Source of the DNA: CAIWHR01 sp963734055
GTDB lineage: Bacteria > Pseudomonadota > Gammaproteobacteria > Burkholderiales > Casimicrobiaceae
Length of the DNA: 64,000 nt
NCBI GenBank assembly: GCA_963734055.1
Contig: CAVTFQ010000002.1
Location: 682,001-746,000, forward strand
Direction of reading: 5' to 3'
Part shown: piece by piece, positions 62,328 to 64,000 of the stretch
How positions within the stretch are numbered: position 1 is the first letter of the stretch
Layout: each line of letters starts with the position of its first letter
Translations under genes and position numbers: made by a program
Notes under the pieces: generated by a model
Told to the model about the DNA's origin: nothing
Databases searched by the model: none
The model's input: the letters and a program-made list of their open reading frames with translations, nothing else

Positions 62328-63737
62328 ATGCTCGCGCGCACGCTCTACGACAAGCTCTGGGACAGCCACGTCGTGCGCACCGAGGCGGACGGCACGGCGC
62401 TCCTCTACGTCGACCGGCATCTCGTCCACGAGGTGACGAGTCCCCAGGCCTACGAGGGGCTCAAGATCGCCGGCCGGACACCGTGGCGCACGAGCTCGAT
62501 CGTAGCGACCGCCGACCACAACACGCCGACGCAGCACTGGGACCGCGGCATCGACGATCCGGTCTCCCGCGTCCAGGTCGAGACGCTCGACGCGAACATC
62601 CGCGCGACCGGCGCGAAGGCGTACTTCCCTTTCCGCGACGAGCGGCAGGGCATCGTCCACGTGATCGGGCCCGAGCAGGGCGCGACGCTCCCGGGCATGA
62701 CGGTCGTCTGCGGCGACTCGCACACGAGCACGCACGGCGCGTTCGCGGCGCTCGCGTTCGGCATCGGCACCTCCGAAGTCGAGCACGTGCTGGCGACGCA
62801 GTGCCTGCTCGTCAAGCAGTCGAAGGCGATGTGCGTCGTCGTCGAAGGCCGGCTGTCCCCCGGCTGCACGGCGAAGGATATCGCGCTCGCGATCATCGGC
62901 CGGATCGGCACCGCGGGCGGCACGGGCTACGCGATCGAATTCGCCGGCAGCGCGATCCGCGCGCTGTCGATGGAAGGGCGGATGACCGTCTGCAACATGG
63001 CGATCGAGGCGGGCGCGCGCGCCGGGATGATCGCCGCCGACGACACGACGATCGACTACCTCAAGGGCCGGCCGTTCGCGCCGACGGGCGAGCTCTGGGA
63101 CCGCGCGGTCGCCTACTGGCGGACGCTCAGGTCGGACGACGGCGTCCGCTTCGACCGCGTCGTGACGCTCGACGCGGCGATGATCGCGCCGCACGTCACG
63201 TGGGGAACCTCGCCCGAGATGGTGACGACGATCGAGGGCCGCGTCCCCGATCCCGACGCCGAGCGTGATCCGGTGCTGCGCGAAGGCATCGAGCGCGCGC
63301 TCGTGTACATGGGACTCGAGCCGGGCACGCCGATCGGCGACATCGCGATCGACAAGGTGTTCATCGGCTCGTGCACGAATTCGCGGATCGAGGATCTTCG
63401 CGCTGCGGCGGCGATCGCGCGCGGACGGCGCGTCGCGCGCAACGTGAAGCTCGCGATGGTCGTACCGGGCTCCGGGCTCGTGAAGGCGCAGGCGGAGCGC
63501 GAGGGGCTCGACCAGGTGTTCCGCGACGCCGGCTTCGAGTGGCGCGAGCCGGGCTGCTCGATGTGCCTCGGCATGAACGACGACCGGCTCGAGCCGGGCG
63601 AGCGCTGCGCGTCGACGTCGAACCGCAACTTCGAGGGCCGGCAAGGGGCCGGCGGCCGCACGCATCTCGTGAGCCCGGTGATGGCGGCCGCAGCGGCCAT
63701 CGCCGGCCATTTCGTCGACGTGCGTCGACTGACGTGA
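62328..63737 (+). CDS. leuC: 3-isopropylmalate dehydratase large subunit
   Basis: Isomerises 2- to 3-isopropylmalate in leucine synthesis, working with LeuD. The 469-residue aconitase-family protein has GDSHTSTHGAFAALAFGIGT, the [4Fe-4S] ligands in IGSCTNSR (about 348) and GCSMCLGMNDD (about 408-411), and ASTSNRNFEGRQGAGGRTHL. Complete; leuD is expected just beyond the window. Confidence 0.97.
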   Translation: MLARTLYDKLWDSHVVRTEADGTALLYVDRHLVHEVTSPQAYEGLKIAGRTPWRTSSIVATADHNTPTQHWDRGIDDPVSRVQVETLDANIRATGAKAYFPFRDERQGIVHVIGPEQGATLPGMTVVCGDSHTSTHGAFAALAFGIGTSEVEHVLATQCLLVKQSKAMCVVVEGRLSPGCTAKDIALAIIGRIGTAGGTGYAIEFAGSAIRALSMEGRMTVCNMAIEAGARAGMIAADDTTIDYLKGRPFAPTGELWDRAVAYWRTLRSDDGVRFDRVVTLDAAMIAPHVTWGTSPEMVTTIEGRVPDPDAERDPVLREGIERALVYMGLEPGTPIGDIAIDKVFIGSCTNSRIEDLRAAAAIARGRRVARNVKLAMVVPGSGLVKAQAEREGLDQVFRDAGFEWREPGCSMCLGMNDDRLEPGERCASTSNRNFEGRQGAGGRTHLVSPVMAAAAAIAGHFVDVRRLT

Positions 63738-63751
63738 ATGGGGGGTTGCCG

Positions 63752-63895
63752 ATGAAACAGCTGATCGCATGGCTCGCGCTCGCGGGCGCGGTGGCATGGT
63801 TTTGCGGCTGCAATACGGTCGAGGGGTTCGGCAAGGACGTCAAGGCGGCCGGCGGTGGCCTCGAGAAGGCGGCGGAGAAGACGAAGCCCTACTGA
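63752..63895 (+). CDS. Entericidin-like small lipoprotein
   Basis: A 47-residue lipoprotein with a signal and lipobox-like FCGC, then NTVEGFGKDVKAAGGGLEKA and a short basic end, the pattern of EcnA/EcnB-type entericidins. It sits between leuC and leuD in many betaproteobacteria. A GGGGG-rich site precedes the ATG. Its TGA overlaps the next ATG by one base. Confidence 0.85.
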   Translation: MKQLIAWLALAGAVAWFCGCNTVEGFGKDVKAAGGGLEKAAEKTKPY

Positions 63896-64000
63896 TGCCG
63901 ACGCTGCGGATCCCGGCCCTGTTGATGACCATGCTCGCGCTCGCGATCCTGACGCTGGCCGGCTGCCGCGCGCTCGACTCCGACAGGGAACGGGACAAGG
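63895..64000 (+). CDS. Putative lipoprotein, cut by window end
   Basis: ATG 63895 overlaps the stop of the entericidin-like gene. The 35 residues available show a signal (ALLMTMLALAILTLAGC) with an LAGC lipobox and then a charged start of the mature part (RALDSDRERDK). The remaining length and identity are outside the window. Confidence 0.6.
   Translation, partial: MPTLRIPALLMTMLALAILTLAGCRALDSDRERDK

Overview
This 64 kb window is high-GC chromosomal DNA (roughly two-thirds G+C by eye) that looks betaproteobacterial. The evidence is gene order: petB-petC-sspA-sspB, xseB-ispA-dxs-folE2, pcnB-folK-dgk-panB-panC, clpS-clpA, mutL-miaA and leuC followed by an entericidin-type lipoprotein. A respiratory bc1 complex, a possible sulfide-oxidising flavocytochrome c (fccAB), isocitrate lyase, an acyl-CoA ligase and a Rieske ring-hydroxylating oxygenase suggest an aerobic heterotroph. 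I cannot assign a genus.

Layout. 0-2.6 kb: end of the bc1 operon plus the stringent-starvation/ClpXP adaptor pair. 2.6-8.3 kb: accessory region with a large FG-GAP secreted protein, tRNA-Thr(TGT), a lower-GC secreted-protein gene broken by an in-frame stop, and a decayed beta-helix gene; this stretch is bracketed by a 22-nt direct repeat of the tRNA 3' end. 8.3-16.3 kb: oxidoreductases, acyl-CoA ligase, a triple-GAF histidine kinase and an MFS transporter. 16.3-19.7 kb: dnaE. 20-28.4 kb: hydrolase, two EamA transporters, bacterioferritin with its ferredoxin behind a Fur-box candidate, and a HlyD/ABC/FtsX export operon. 28.4-33 kb: pantothenate, folate and RNA-polyadenylation genes. 33-38 kb: icd, a cold-shock gene, clpS-clpA. 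38.4-41.7 kb: fccAB and a beta-CASP ribonuclease. 42-47.6 kb: aceA, thpR, a sulfurtransferase, a multiply frameshifted beta-helix gene and the Rieske oxygenase. 47.9-51.8 kb: xseB, ispA, dxs, folE2. 52-58.4 kb: a winged-helix/ATPase/TPR regulator, an NmrA-like protein, small secreted proteins and a prolyl oligopeptidase. 58.5-64 kb: glutamine amidotransferase, mutL, miaA, leuC and small lipoproteins.

Two patterns stand out. First, two families of secreted proteins (one with a GWGIN...DTIxATWFTY motif, one beta-helical with an RTFVAxxGND motif) occur repeatedly and every copy here is broken or a fragment, one set lying in a possible tRNA-Thr-targeted island. Second, at least five otherwise conserved genes (histidine kinase, alpha/beta hydrolase, folE2, the ATPase regulator, a 54-residue membrane protein) each carry one single-base frameshift, often beside a short G/C run. 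That may be assembly error rather than biology; because folE2 is among them, this should be settled before any are called pseudogenes. No CRISPR array, integrase, transposase, rRNA or plasmid-type gene was seen.
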